NCBI GenBank assembly: GCA_015056545.1
Contig: SVGE01000001.1
Coordinates: 264,081-328,080 of the forward strand
Origin: Clostridiales bacterium
Lineage (GTDB): Bacteria > Bacillota > Clostridia > TANB77 > SIG350
DNA: 64,000 nt
Reading direction: 5' to 3'
Part shown: positions 46,474 to 55,579 of the stretch, piece by piece
Layout: the number at the start of each line of letters is the position of its first letter
Position numbering within the stretch: the first letter of the stretch is position 1
Translations under genes and position numbers: made by a program
Notes under the pieces: model-generated
Databases searched by the model: none
Seen by the model: only the letters and a program-made list of their open reading frames with translations
Told to the model about the DNA's origin: nothing

Positions 46474-46534
46474 ATTTCAGTAAAAATAGTATTAGTAACT
46501 TTATATTCTTATTATATTAAAGGAGTGTGTAAAA

Positions 46535-47380
46535 ATGTTAATTAAAAGACGGCTTAAAAAACTTTCTTGTGAGTTTATGGATAACATCTTAGATGGTAAT
46601 ATGAAAGCAAATTATATCTATTGGATAGAAGATAATAACGGTAAAAGAGTATCTGACGATTTCACATATAACAAATATATTGAATTCGGTCCATTTATAA
46701 TAATGGAAAAAACAAGTTTTTTATCTTTTGCTATATTAAAAGATAAATCTAAGGATTCATTATATATTGAAGGAAATCTTTATTATACTCAAATTGGTAA
46801 TGAAGATTTATATGCTATATACGAAAGAAGCGGTAATGGATATTTGGTTGACAAAAAAGGTAAAATATTGCAAAAAAACTTTTCAATTATTGATCTCTAT
46901 TATGGAGGATATATAATATATCAAAACGAATACTTTGGTTTTATGAACTCATCTGGAGTTATTACAATTAAACCTCAATTTATGAGAGTTTACAAGGAGT
47001 ATTGTTTTGATAATGACATTATCGGTGAATATCCTGATGGTACTAAAATCCATATGTCTTTAAACGGAGAAAAGTTAAGTGACAGGATTAAAATTGAAAA
47101 AATGTATCCTTTTGATAAAGAACTGTTGTATGTTGAAGAAAATGGATTAATAGGGCTAATTGATAAACATGGTTCTATTTTATTACCTCGTAAATTCAAG
47201 GAATTGAGAAAAGTTACTTTAAAACCTAATTGGTTAATAGGCAAACAAGAAGATTATTATGGTATTATAGATAAAGTAGGAATTATAATTCAGGATTTTG
47301 TTTATTCAGAAATTACTGAAGACCTTGAAAGAAAAAAACTTATTCTTCAAAAAGCTTCCTTTATTAATCTTGGTATGTAA
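46535..47380 (+). CDS. WG-repeat protein
   Basis: 281 aa, soluble, no signal peptide. At least four WG-type beta repeats are visible: GYLVDKKGKILQ, YFGFMNSSGVITIKPQF, LIGLIDKHGSILLPRKF and YYGIIDKVGIIIQDF. The family is thought to mediate protein binding; the function here is unknown. Own promoter; it shares a terminator with convergent miaB. Confidence 0.75.
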   Translation: MLIKRRLKKLSCEFMDNILDGNMKANYIYWIEDNNGKRVSDDFTYNKYIEFGPFIIMEKTSFLSFAILKDKSKDSLYIEGNLYYTQIGNEDLYAIYERSGNGYLVDKKGKILQKNFSIIDLYYGGYIIYQNEYFGFMNSSGVITIKPQFMRVYKEYCFDNDIIGEYPDGTKIHMSLNGEKLSDRIKIEKMYPFDKELLYVEENGLIGLIDKHGSILLPRKFKELRKVTLKPNWLIGKQEDYYGIIDKVGIIIQDFVYSEITEDLERKKLILQKASFINLGM

Positions 47381-47383
47381 AAT

Positions 47384-47420
47384 AAAAAGTTGAACTCATA
47401 TATTTTGAGTTCAACTTTTT
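47384..47420. terminator. Bidirectional terminator, WG gene / miaB
   Basis: 15-bp perfect stem AAAAAGTTGAACTCA/TGAGTTCAACTTTTT between convergent genes. Confidence 0.92.
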
Positions 47421-47424
47421 ATAT

Positions 47425-48807
47425 TTACATTATTTCACCTTTTAGATACCATAAATGGTCTGATATTATTTTTATATCTATTATTTTTCCAATAAGCTCT
47501 TTATCACCTTCAAAGTTTATTACTTTATTTGTATTAGTTCTTCCTGTAAGCATATTTTCATTATTTTTACTTACACCTTCTACTAATATTTTTTGAATAG
47601 TTCCTACATATTCTTTATTCTTTTTATCTATTATTTCAGTAACTTTTTGTTTTAATATTTCTAATCTTTCTCCTTTTATTTTTTCGTCAACCTGATTTTC
47701 CATTGTATCTGCTTTTGTGCCTTTTCTTCTTGAATATATGAACATAAATACTTGTTCAAATTCTACTCTTTCTACTACATCTAATGTATCTTGAAAATCT
47801 TCATCTGTTTCACCTGGAAAACCTACTATGATATCTGTTGTAAAAGCTACATTTGGTATTTCCTTACGTATTTTTTCAGCAAGCTCTATAAAAGCTTGTT
47901 TTGTATAATGCCTATTCATTGCTTTAAGAATATTATCACTACCTGATTGAAGTGGCAAGTGTATTACTCTATGTACTTTCTCACATTCTTTTATGGCTTT
48001 AATTACTTCATCTTTAAAATCTTTTGGATGTGGTGATATAAACTTGATAATTTCGATACCATCAATCTTATTTAATTCATAAAGTAAATTAGCAAATGTT
48101 GATTTTTCATCATTTAGATCATTACCATATGAATTAACATTTTGTCCTAATAAAGTAATTTCTTTATACCCTTCTTTTGCTAAATCTTTTACTTCATTTA
48201 ATATATCTTCAAATTTTCTACTTCTTTCTCTTCCTCTAACATATGGAACTATACAGTATGAACAAAAATTGTTACATCCATACATTATTGTTACATTTGC
48301 TGAATTATTACTATTTCTTTTTATAGGTAAACCTTCATAAATTTCTCCATCAATATCTAAAACATCTGTAACTTTTTTTCTTTTCTCTAATACTTCATAT
48401 ATATCTTGTGGTAATTTATGCAAAGTATGCGTACCAAATATAATATCTACATAGGGATAACTTTGTCTAAGTTTTTCTACAATATGTTTTTGTTGACTCA
48501 TACATCCACCAACTGCAATAATCATATCTCTTTCTTTTTTTATTTTCTTTAATTCGCCAACATTTCCAAACAATTTATTTTCTGCATTTTCTCTAATACA
48601 ACAAGTATTAAATATAACTAAATCCGCTTCTTCAATATTATCTGTATATTTATACCCCATTTTTTCTGCCATACCAGATAATTTTTCTGAATCATTTTCA
48701 TTTAATTGACATCCCATTGTTTGAATATTATATTTTTTATTACTTAATATACTTGCTACTTTTTGTATATATTCCATTGTTACTTCTGTTTGTGTTAATT
48801 CATTCAT
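47425..48807 (-). CDS. miaB: tRNA-2-methylthio-N6-dimethylallyladenosine synthase
   Basis: 460 aa, a radical SAM methylthiotransferase acting on i6A37 of tRNAs. The N-terminal UPF0004 domain starts YNIQTMGCQLNENDSEK and holds its cluster cysteines (NTCCIREN, GGCMSQ). The radical SAM motif is CNNFCSYCIVPYVRGRE (~170). A C-terminal TRAM domain carries a GRTNTNKVINFEG stretch. The ATG has a weak upstream region, but family length supports this start. Confidence 0.93.
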   Translation of the reverse strand: MNELTQTEVTMEYIQKVASILSNKKYNIQTMGCQLNENDSEKLSGMAEKMGYKYTDNIEEADLVIFNTCCIRENAENKLFGNVGELKKIKKERDMIIAVGGCMSQQKHIVEKLRQSYPYVDIIFGTHTLHKLPQDIYEVLEKRKKVTDVLDIDGEIYEGLPIKRNSNNSANVTIMYGCNNFCSYCIVPYVRGRERSRKFEDILNEVKDLAKEGYKEITLLGQNVNSYGNDLNDEKSTFANLLYELNKIDGIEIIKFISPHPKDFKDEVIKAIKECEKVHRVIHLPLQSGSDNILKAMNRHYTKQAFIELAEKIRKEIPNVAFTTDIIVGFPGETDEDFQDTLDVVERVEFEQVFMFIYSRRKGTKADTMENQVDEKIKGERLEILKQKVTEIIDKKNKEYVGTIQKILVEGVSKNNENMLTGRTNTNKVINFEGDKELIGKIIDIKIISDHLWYLKGEIM

Positions 48808-48829
48808 TTATACACCATTCCTTTTATTT

Positions 48830-48865
48830 TATAAAAGCAAGTAATCTTATAAATTACTTGCTTTT
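48830..48865 (-). terminator. Terminator of efp-zinc ribbon unit
   Basis: 13-bp stem AAAAGCAAGTAAT/ATTACTTGCTTTT with a 7-nt loop, 22 bp after the zinc-ribbon gene. Confidence 0.85.
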
Positions 48866-48886
48866 GTTTACTTTGTTTAAAACTAT

Positions 48887-49240
48887 TTATTTTTTTCCTA
48901 ATGACCATTCTAATTCAATTATATTTCCACAATCAGGACATTTTGCGTCCATTTTTGCTTTATTCATATATATTTGAACTACTTTATTACAATATGGACA
49001 TTTTATTTCTACATCACAGTCTACATGTTCTAAATCTGGTTTTAAGAACTCTTCTATATTAGATAATCTTTTTTCAATTCTTTCATTAACTTTTTTATAT
49101 GTCTTATTTTCTACTTCATTACTATATTGAAGTAATAGCTCAGTTAAATCATCTAATAAAATTTGTTTATCTTTTTTGGATATTCTCAAACTTTCTATTT
49201 TTTCTACCATTCTATAGAATATTTCTTTACTATTTTCCAT
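48887..49240 (-). CDS. Zinc-ribbon protein, CD1247-like
   Basis: 117 aa with the start at MENSKEIFYRMVEK, one base after the efp stop. A helical N-terminal part (ESLRISKKDKQILLDDLTEL) is followed by a C-terminal zinc ribbon (CPYCNKVV ... CPDCGNII). The efp-linked position and layout resemble the clostridial CD1247 N-terminal domain family. Function unknown. Confidence 0.7.
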   Translation of the reverse strand: MENSKEIFYRMVEKIESLRISKKDKQILLDDLTELLLQYSNEVENKTYKKVNERIEKRLSNIEEFLKPDLEHVDCDVEIKCPYCNKVVQIYMNKAKMDAKCPDCGNIIELEWSLGKK

Positions 49241-49241
49241 A

Positions 49242-49799
49242 CTATACTCTTTCCATGTATTCACCAGTTCTAGTATCAACTCTAATTACATCACCTATAT
49301 TTACAAATAGTGGTACATTAAAATTAGCACCTGTTTCAACTGTAGCTGGTTTTGTAGCTCCTGTTGAAGAATCTCCTTTAAATCCTGGTTCTGTATATGT
49401 TACTTCTAATTCAACAAATAGTGGTGGTTCAACACCAAAAACATTACCTTTATATGATAATACTTTAACCATTGTGTTGTCTTTTAAATAGATTAAAGTA
49501 TCTGCTAATAATTCTTTATTTAAAGGCATTTGTTCATATGTATCAACATCCATAAAATAATATAAATCTCCATCATTATATAAATATTGCATATCTTGTC
49601 TTTCAATTTGAGCTTTAGGCATTTTATCTGTTGGATTAAATGTTTTTTCTAAAACTGCTCCTGTTATTACATTTTTTAATTTAGTTCTTACAAATGCTGC
49701 TCCTTTTCCTGGTTTAACATGTTGGAATTCAACAACTTTAAATACGTTTCCTTCCATTTCAAAAGTAACACCATTTCTAAAATCTCCTGCACTTACCAT
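49242..49799 (-). CDS. efp: Elongation factor P
   Basis: 185 aa, three beta-barrel domains. It relieves ribosome stalling at polyproline. The start is set at [17 protein letters not shown] behind GGTGG, matching the family length; a GTG 12 nt upstream falls inside the Shine-Dalgarno. The modified-loop lysine lies in [15 protein letters not shown] (~32). The C-terminal [17 protein letters not shown] is typical. Confidence 0.95.
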   Translation of the reverse strand: MVSAGDFRNGVTFEMEGNVFKVVEFQHVKPGKGAAFVRTKLKNVITGAVLEKTFNPTDKMPKAQIERQDMQYLYNDGDLYYFMDVDTYEQMPLNKELLADTLIYLKDNTMVKVLSYKGNVFGVEPPLFVELEVTYTEPGFKGDSSTGATKPATVETGANFNVPLFVNIGDVIRVDTRTGEYMERV

Positions 49800-49834
49800 A
49801 TTTATTTCCACCTTTCTCTTTTTAATACCTATAT

Positions 49835-49863
49835 ATATTACCTTATTTTTAGTTATTTTTCAA
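49835..49863 (-). promoter_or_regulatory. efp promoter
   Basis: TTGAAA (49858-49863), a 17-bp spacer and TAATAT (49835-49840). Confidence 0.65.
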
Positions 49864-49886
49864 GTACTTTTTTAATATTTATATAT

Positions 49887-49915
49887 AAAATGAAAAGAGT
49901 GATTTTCTCACTCTT
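49887..49915 (-). terminator. Terminator of the rnhB-pdp unit
   Basis: 8-bp stem AAGAGTGA/TCACTCTT with a 5-nt loop, then TTCATTTT on the minus strand. Confidence 0.75.
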
Positions 49916-49920
49916 CTTTA

Positions 49921-51225
49921 TTACATTATTACATCTAATATCATTTTCATTTTTTCTGTTTTATTTTCTGTAATTTCAAATGCACTTCTAACCTCTTTAA
50001 TAAGTTCTTCTTTATTTCCATAATCGTTTACATGTATATATGCTAGAGTTGCTCCATTTTCTACATAATCTCCTACTTTATAATTTAATATTATTCCAAC
50101 ACTATGGTCGATTTCTTCGCCTTTTCTATTTCTTCCTCCACCAATTTTATTAACTAATTCACCAATAGCTTTTGAATTAATTTTTGAAATATATCCATTT
50201 TCATTGGTAGTAACAAATAATATTTCTTTAGCTTTTGGAAGAAGTGATATATCTTCTATCTGATTAATGTTTCCACCTTGCACTTGAATCCATTGAATAA
50301 ACTTTTGATAAGCTTTACCATTGAATATTTGTTCTTCAATTATTTCTTTATTTTTCTCTATATCATCTGAAACTTCTGCTAATTTTAAAATATATGCACC
50401 TAGTGTTTTTATTACTTCTAAAACATCTTCTTCACATCTACCTTTTAAAAACTCAATAGCTTCAATTATTTCTAAACTATTTCCAATTGACTTTCCAAGA
50501 GGTTCATCCATATTAGTTATAACGGCAATAGTTTCTTTCCCATTTTTATTTCCTATATCTACCATTTGTTTAGCTAATTCTCTAGCATCTTCAATATTAC
50601 TTGCAAATGCTCCATTTCCACATGTTACATCTAATAGAATTTTATCACAACCAACAGCAAGTTTCTTAGACATAATTGATGATGCAATAAGAGGAATACT
50701 ATCTATTGTGCTAGTTAATCCTCTAAGTTCATATATTTTTTTATCTGCTAAACACATTTTATTTGATTGTGTCATTTCACATATATTATATTTATTTACC
50801 ATTTTTATTGCTTCATCAAGTGTATAATCCATATTAAAACCTTCAAAAGATTCTAATTTATCTGCTGTTCCTCCTGTAAATCCCAAACCTCTACCTGACA
50901 TTTTTAACATTGGTATATTTAAACTTGCCATTATTGGAAGAAGTATAATTGTAACTTTATCTCCTACTCCTCCTGTTGAATGTTTATCTACTGTTATTTT
51001 ATTTATTCCTGACAAATCAAAAACTTCCCCAGTATTTTTCATTGTTTCTGTTAAAATTGCTGTTTCATCACTATTCATTCCATTAAAACATATTGCCATA
51101 AGAAGTGCAGACATTTGATAATCTTTAATTTCTCCACTTACATATCCATTAATAATATATTCTATTTCTTCTTTAGTTAATATTTGATTATTTTTCTTTT
51201 TATCAATTAATTGAATAATATTCAT
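49921..51225 (-). CDS. pdp: Pyrimidine-nucleoside phosphorylase
   Basis: 434 aa. It splits uridine, thymidine and deoxyuridine with phosphate for salvage. The phosphate-binding VDKHSTGGVGDKVTIILLP (~84), SGRGLGFTGGTADKLE and the C-terminal GGGRNRKGEEIDHSVGI are characteristic. Firmicutes-type enzyme of broad pyrimidine specificity. 12 bp after rnhB. Confidence 0.92.
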   Translation of the reverse strand: MNIIQLIDKKKNNQILTKEEIEYIINGYVSGEIKDYQMSALLMAICFNGMNSDETAILTETMKNTGEVFDLSGINKITVDKHSTGGVGDKVTIILLPIMASLNIPMLKMSGRGLGFTGGTADKLESFEGFNMDYTLDEAIKMVNKYNICEMTQSNKMCLADKKIYELRGLTSTIDSIPLIASSIMSKKLAVGCDKILLDVTCGNGAFASNIEDARELAKQMVDIGNKNGKETIAVITNMDEPLGKSIGNSLEIIEAIEFLKGRCEEDVLEVIKTLGAYILKLAEVSDDIEKNKEIIEEQIFNGKAYQKFIQWIQVQGGNINQIEDISLLPKAKEILFVTTNENGYISKINSKAIGELVNKIGGGRNRKGEEIDHSVGIILNYKVGDYVENGATLAYIHVNDYGNKEELIKEVRSAFEITENKTEKMKMILDVIM

Positions 51226-51237
51226 ATTTTATCCTTT

Positions 51238-51861
51238 CTATATAAATTTTTTGCAAAACGTTTTTCTATGTATTGGACATATTCCATTTTCTTTAATTTT
51301 TTGTATATGAAGTGCAGTTCCATACCCTTTATGTTTTGCAAATTCATATTCTGGATACTTTTCATCCATTTCTTCTATCATTCTATCTCTTGTAACTTTT
51401 GCAATAATCGAAGCAGCTGCAATTGATATGCTTAAGCTATCTCCTTTTATTATTCCAGAAAGCGGTATTTGTGTATCTATATTTTTTTCAGCATCAATAA
51501 GCAAATAATCTGGTTTAATATTAAGTCCTTCTATTGCTTTTTTCATTGCAAGTCTTGTTGCTTGCAATATATTTATTTCATCAATTGTTTCATTATCTAC
51601 TATACCAACACTATATGCTACAGCTTTTTCTCTAATTTCTTCATATAATTTATCTCTTTTTTTTGGTGATATTTTTTTCGAATCATTCAAACCTTCTATC
51701 ATATCTCCTTTTTTTAATATAACTGCTCCTGCAACTACTGGTCCTGCTAAAGGTCCACGCCCTGCTTCATCTACCCCAGCTATAATTTCATGTCCTGCAC
51801 TATATAATTCATTTTCAAATTTCATCATATTTTCTAATCTATCTATTTCTTCCTGTTTCAT
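51238..51861 (-). CDS. rnhB: Ribonuclease HII
   Basis: 207 aa. It removes RNA primers and misincorporated ribonucleotides from DNA. Catalytic residues are in AGVDEAGRGPLAGP (DE ~31-32), LLIDAEKN and the D in IIAKVTRDRMI. The start overlaps closely with the HD-GYP gene end (1-bp gap). Confidence 0.94.
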   Translation of the reverse strand: MKQEEIDRLENMMKFENELYSAGHEIIAGVDEAGRGPLAGPVVAGAVILKKGDMIEGLNDSKKISPKKRDKLYEEIREKAVAYSVGIVDNETIDEINILQATRLAMKKAIEGLNIKPDYLLIDAEKNIDTQIPLSGIIKGDSLSISIAAASIIAKVTRDRMIEEMDEKYPEYEFAKHKGYGTALHIQKIKENGICPIHRKTFCKKFI

Positions 51862-51862
51862 A

Positions 51863-52801
51863 TTATTTTACCTTCTTATATGTTAATTTAAAAAATTCAT
51901 TTAAATCTTTTATATCCTTTTCTAAATTTTCCTTTTGTTTAATACTTTTAGTTAAATTAATAATATTATTATTAATATATATTAATAATTTATTTATATC
52001 CTGAAAATTTTCTATTTCAAATCCTTCTAATTTATGAATGTATTTATTCTCTTTTATCTTTCTTAATATATTTTCCGGTTTCATTCTTTCAGTAATATAT
52101 GAATTTAAACATTCAAATATATTTTCATTATATTCTAATTGTGAAACATAATTGTTAAAATTATGTTTTATTTCTTTTAACTCTTCCTTTTTATCATCTA
52201 TTATTGCTGATAATAGCAAACACAATATTTCTCCATCTGTTTTATTATTTTTTACATCTTCATAAATTATTTCAAATATTTTTCTAGTAGAAAAAGCTTC
52301 TTTGTATTGTCTTTTGTTAAGAAGTGCACTATATACATCTGCAACCTTTACTATTCTTGTAGTATATGATATTTCATTATCTTTAAGACCATCTGGATAA
52401 CCTGTACCATCTAAATTTTCATGATGTCCTCTAACTACTGGTGCATATTGATTAAGTTCATCAAAAGACATACATATCTCATATCCCTTTATAGTATGTG
52501 TTTTCATTTCCTCATATTCTTCTTCTGTAAGTCTATCATTTTTTTGCAGAATTTCACTTTTTATAAATATCTTACCTACATCATGTAAATATGCTGCTGT
52601 CATTGCAAAATCTATTTGTTCCTGATGTAAATTAGCTTGTTTGCATATTTTATATACATATTTAGGTACATCCTCAATATGTTTTTTAGTATATATATCT
52701 AATGACATTAATGCTTTTAATTGTGTTTTTACTGAAGATGGCAAGTCATTATAATATAACTTCTCTATATCTGTTCTTAAATACGTTTTTCTCTCGAACA
52801 T
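51863..52801 (-). CDS. HD-GYP domain protein
   Basis: 312 aa. The HD motif in AAYLHDVGKIF (~70) and the GYP-type segment GHHENLDGTGYPDGLK (~123) identify an HD-GYP metal-dependent phosphohydrolase, usually active on cyclic di-GMP or related cyclic dinucleotides. No receiver domain is present; the N-terminus is short and the last ~110 residues are helical. Operon with the upstream membrane protein (10 bp) and rnhB. Substrate is inferred. Confidence 0.85.
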   Translation of the reverse strand: MFERKTYLRTDIEKLYYNDLPSSVKTQLKALMSLDIYTKKHIEDVPKYVYKICKQANLHQEQIDFAMTAAYLHDVGKIFIKSEILQKNDRLTEEEYEEMKTHTIKGYEICMSFDELNQYAPVVRGHHENLDGTGYPDGLKDNEISYTTRIVKVADVYSALLNKRQYKEAFSTRKIFEIIYEDVKNNKTDGEILCLLLSAIIDDKKEELKEIKHNFNNYVSQLEYNENIFECLNSYITERMKPENILRKIKENKYIHKLEGFEIENFQDINKLLIYINNNIINLTKSIKQKENLEKDIKDLNEFFKLTYKKVK

Positions 52802-52811
52802 AATATCACTC

Positions 52812-53339
52812 CTATTGATTAATCTTTTTAATAATAATTGAGTTACTGTCTATATTATCTATTAACATTACTTCATAATTTTTATATTTCCATTTATACT
52901 CTGTTGCTAATTCTTTTATTTCATTATTGTATTCACTATATTCACCTAAATACCCTATTATATAATTTAATACTTCATATTTTGAATTTTCATAATTATA
53001 TATCTCTATTTTTACTACTTCCATTAGTTCATTATAATAAAAAATTCTTATAACATTAAAATTACTTAGATTACTAACATATGTTGTACAAAATAACTTG
53101 TCTTCACTATTTCTATTATCAGTTCCAATACCATATTTATTTATAATTGAATTATAGTTTAATTCTAAATCTTCTAATACAAATATATTTTTTATTTTTT
53201 CTTCAAACATCAAATTTTCTTTGTTAGTTTGATAAATATTATGTATTTTTATACCTGCAAATATTCCTAATATTATGAATAATATTATTAAAACCAATAT
53301 AATTATTCTTTTTCTCATTTTTTTTCTTTTAAGTCTCAT
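52812..53339 (-). CDS. Membrane-anchored protein, 175 aa
   Basis: The start is set at MRLKRKKMRKR behind GAGGAATT. A basic N-terminus, one transmembrane helix (~12-33, IIILVLIILFIILGIFAGI) and a ~140-residue outer domain with no recognised motif. Co-transcribed with the HD-GYP gene, so a sensory or accessory role to it is possible. Confidence 0.6.
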   Translation of the reverse strand: MRLKRKKMRKRIIILVLIILFIILGIFAGIKIHNIYQTNKENLMFEEKIKNIFVLEDLELNYNSIINKYGIGTDNRNSEDKLFCTTYVSNLSNFNVIRIFYYNELMEVVKIEIYNYENSKYEVLNYIIGYLGEYSEYNNEIKELATEYKWKYKNYEVMLIDNIDSNSIIIKKINQ

Positions 53340-53354
53340 AATTCCTCTTTTCAA

Positions 53355-53384
53355 ATAAAAAAACTCAACCCATTATGGCTGAGC
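53355..53384 (-). terminator. Terminator of the 150-aa gene
   Basis: Stem CTCAGCC/GGGTTGAG with a 5-nt loop followed by T7 on the minus strand. The downstream gene starts inside its T-rich flank. Confidence 0.8.
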
Positions 53385-53392
53385 TTAATTTT

Positions 53393-53845
53393 TTATCTAT
53401 AATCTTTTTTTAATTCTAGGTATCCCCTGCCATTTTTAGCAATATCTGTCCATTCTAAAAGTGCACCTATTTGTGATACATTTTTTTCAACTGTTTGTCT
53501 TTTCTTTTTACCATAAACAGTCGCTGCTACATATCCTTCAACTGAATCTAAAGGTAATTCTTTGCAACCTAGTTTTCCTTTTGTTGCATCACCTTTGATA
53601 GCTTTTCCTTCATTTTCTTTTAGAATATCTACTGTTGCAAAAAAAGCATTCCATGGAAGTACTTTTTCTTCACCTTTTGGTGTAGCAAAGCTTATTCCAC
53701 TTTCATCTTCTGCATATCCTATTTTAAAATTTGATGTTCCGTTTTTAATAATTGCTTCTCCACCAGCTTCATTTAATTTTCCTTTTATTGTGCTTGCTAT
53801 TTCGTTATCCCAATTGTGTATTGGTACATATTTTTTCATTCCCAT
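53393..53845 (-). CDS. Hypothetical protein, 150 aa
   Basis: A soluble, Gly- and Lys-rich protein of mixed alpha/beta look, with no signal peptide, cysteine pair beyond one Cys (~93), or recognised motif. Features include GYAEDESGISFATPKGEEK and a repeated KG theme (KAIKGDATKGKLG). Shine-Dalgarno AAGGAG. Bounded by terminators on both sides, so transcribed alone. Confidence 0.55.
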   Translation of the reverse strand: MGMKKYVPIHNWDNEIASTIKGKLNEAGGEAIIKNGTSNFKIGYAEDESGISFATPKGEEKVLPWNAFFATVDILKENEGKAIKGDATKGKLGCKELPLDSVEGYVAATVYGKKKRQTVEKNVSQIGALLEWTDIAKNGRGYLELKKDYR

Positions 53846-53930
53846 CTTTCTTACTCCTTTATATCTAAAATATATTATATATTTATCACATATATTTCAA
53901 AATGTAAACATCCTTTTTCATTTTTTTACA

Positions 53931-53975
53931 AAAAAAATCAAACTTATTAAATAAAAAATAAATTTGATTTTTATT
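53931..53975 (-). terminator. Terminator of spo0A
   Basis: Stem AAATCAAATTTATT/AATAAGTTTGATTT (one mismatch) followed by T6 on the minus strand, just after spo0A. Confidence 0.75.
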
Positions 53976-53981
53976 CATATC

Positions 53982-54803
53982 TTATACCGCACTCTTCATT
54001 TCTAACCTTAGCTTATCTGCAAGCATTGCTATAAACTCACTATTAGTTGGTTTCCCTTTTAAATTATTTACTGTATATCCAAATATTGAATCCATTGTTT
54101 CTATTTGTCCTCTACTCCATGCTACTTCTATCGCATGTCTAATAGCTCTTTCAACTCTACTTGGTGTTGTATTATATCTTTCTGCAATTGTTGGATATAA
54201 AGTTTTAGTTACTTGATTAATGATTTCCATTTTGTTTACTACCATAGATATAGCATCACGTAAATATCTATATCCTTTTATATGTGCTGGAACACCTATA
54301 TCATGTATAAGATTTGTTATTTCAACTTCTAAATCTTTTTGACTTGCTGTTTTACTAAAGCTTGATGAAATATATTGTGGTTTTGCTTCTCTAACTAAAT
54401 CATTATTTCCAATATTAACATATGTAAAATTCTTTAAATCTTTTATTCTTTGTGCTATTACATTTAATTCAAAAGGTTTAATAAAATAATATTGTGCTCC
54501 TAGCATTATTGCTCTTTGTGTTATTTTTTCTTGTCCAACTGCAGATAAAACAATACTAATAGGTTTCTTTACAATATCTAATTTATTAATTCCTTCTAAT
54601 ACTCCTAATCCATCTAATTTAGGCATTATTACATCTAATATAGCTACATCTGGTTTATGTTCTTTTATTAATTCTAATGCCTCAACTCCATCATGTGCTA
54701 CTCCTACTACCTCCATACCTTCTTGCAGATTTAAATAATCTCCTAACATTTTTGAAAATTCTAAATTATCATCTGCTATTACAATTGAAATTTTGTTACT
54801 CAT
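53982..54803 (-). CDS. spo0A: Sporulation transcription factor Spo0A
   Basis: 273 aa. The receiver domain has the acidic pair in VIADDNLEF, the phosphoacceptor D in [13 protein letters not shown] (~56) and the conserved K in YYFIKPFEL. The C-terminal sigma-dependent DNA-binding domain is well conserved ([39 protein letters not shown]). It is the master switch to sporulation and so suggests spore-forming ancestry or ability. spoIVB, its usual neighbour, is not next to it. Confidence 0.95.
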   Translation of the reverse strand: MSNKISIVIADDNLEFSKMLGDYLNLQEGMEVVGVAHDGVEALELIKEHKPDVAILDVIMPKLDGLGVLEGINKLDIVKKPISIVLSAVGQEKITQRAIMLGAQYYFIKPFELNVIAQRIKDLKNFTYVNIGNNDLVREAKPQYISSSFSKTASQKDLEVEITNLIHDIGVPAHIKGYRYLRDAISMVVNKMEIINQVTKTLYPTIAERYNTTPSRVERAIRHAIEVAWSRGQIETMDSIFGYTVNNLKGKPTNSEFIAMLADKLRLEMKSAV

Positions 54804-54835
54804 ATTTTTCCTCCTTAGTTAAATTTTACTTTTGC

Positions 54836-54864
54836 ATTATATTACAAGTTTCCAAAATTTACAA
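54836..54864 (-). promoter_or_regulatory. spo0A promoter
   Basis: TTGTAA (54859-54864), a 17-bp spacer and TATAAT (54836-54841). No clear Spo0A box (TGTCGAA) was seen beside it. Confidence 0.65.
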
Positions 54865-54884
54865 GTGTTATTTGGTAATTTTTT

Positions 54885-55514
54885 CTATTTTATTACAAAT
54901 TTATCTTGAAGTATTGATATATCAACATTTCTATTTAGTATTTTTTCGATTTCATCTTTAAAAATCTCATTTTCTCCTTTATTTACTAGAATACTTACGA
55001 CAACATTTTCTAAATATTCTATATTTTCGACAATAAAATTATTTTTTTTACAAAACTGTTTAACAAGGCCTAATTCGTCATAACTTATATTAATTTGTAA
55101 AACAGTTTTTTTCTCTAATAATTCTACTTTACTATTATCTATACATAATTTAGCTGAACCAGTGTATGCTCTAACTAGTCCCCCAGTACCTAATAATATT
55201 CCTCCAAAATATCTTGTTACTACAATTAAAACATTACATAATTCTTTTTGTTTCATCATATCTAAAATTGGCTTTCCTGCTGTACCTGAAGGCTCACCAT
55301 TATCACTATATTTATCTATTATATTTCCATCTACCAGTATTCTATATGCAAAAACATTATGTTTTGAATTAAAATGTTTTTTAGATATTTCAATTATTTT
55401 TTCTTTTGCCTCACTTTCTGTTTCTACATGTATTAAGTTAGCTATAAACCTAGATTTTTTTTCTGTTAATTCGTGTTCACAATTTTCTAATATTGAATAA
55501 TATTCGTTAATCAT
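54885..55514 (-). CDS. YigZ/IMPACT family protein
   Basis: 209 aa with the start at MINEYYSILENCEHE behind AGGAGGAAAA. The UPF0029 N-terminal domain shows KKSRFIANLIHVETE, HNVFAYRILVDG, YSDNGEPSGTAGKPILDMM and VVTRYFGGILLGTGGLVRAY, all family marks. Its exact role in bacteria is unsettled; the eukaryotic relative IMPACT acts on translation control. Between htrA and spo0A. Confidence 0.88.
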   Translation of the reverse strand: MINEYYSILENCEHELTEKKSRFIANLIHVETESEAKEKIIEISKKHFNSKHNVFAYRILVDGNIIDKYSDNGEPSGTAGKPILDMMKQKELCNVLIVVTRYFGGILLGTGGLVRAYTGSAKLCIDNSKVELLEKKTVLQINISYDELGLVKQFCKKNNFIVENIEYLENVVVSILVNKGENEIFKDEIEKILNRNVDISILQDKFVIK

Positions 55515-55523
55515 TTTTCCTCC

Positions 55524-55556
55524 TAAAAATAAGCCAGTATATTCTACTGACTTATT
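55524..55556 (-). terminator. Terminator of the HtrA-like gene
   Basis: Stem AATAAGTCAGTA/TACTGGCTTATT with a 5-nt loop followed by TTTT on the minus strand, immediately before the YigZ Shine-Dalgarno. Confidence 0.8.
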
Positions 55557-55579
55557 TATATCATATATTAAATTTATTT

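Noticed and set aside
54804..54884. Spo0A box or sigma-H promoter at spo0A
   Set aside because: No convincing TGTCGAA box or sigma-H motif; a sigma-A promoter with a 17-bp spacer accounts for the region.
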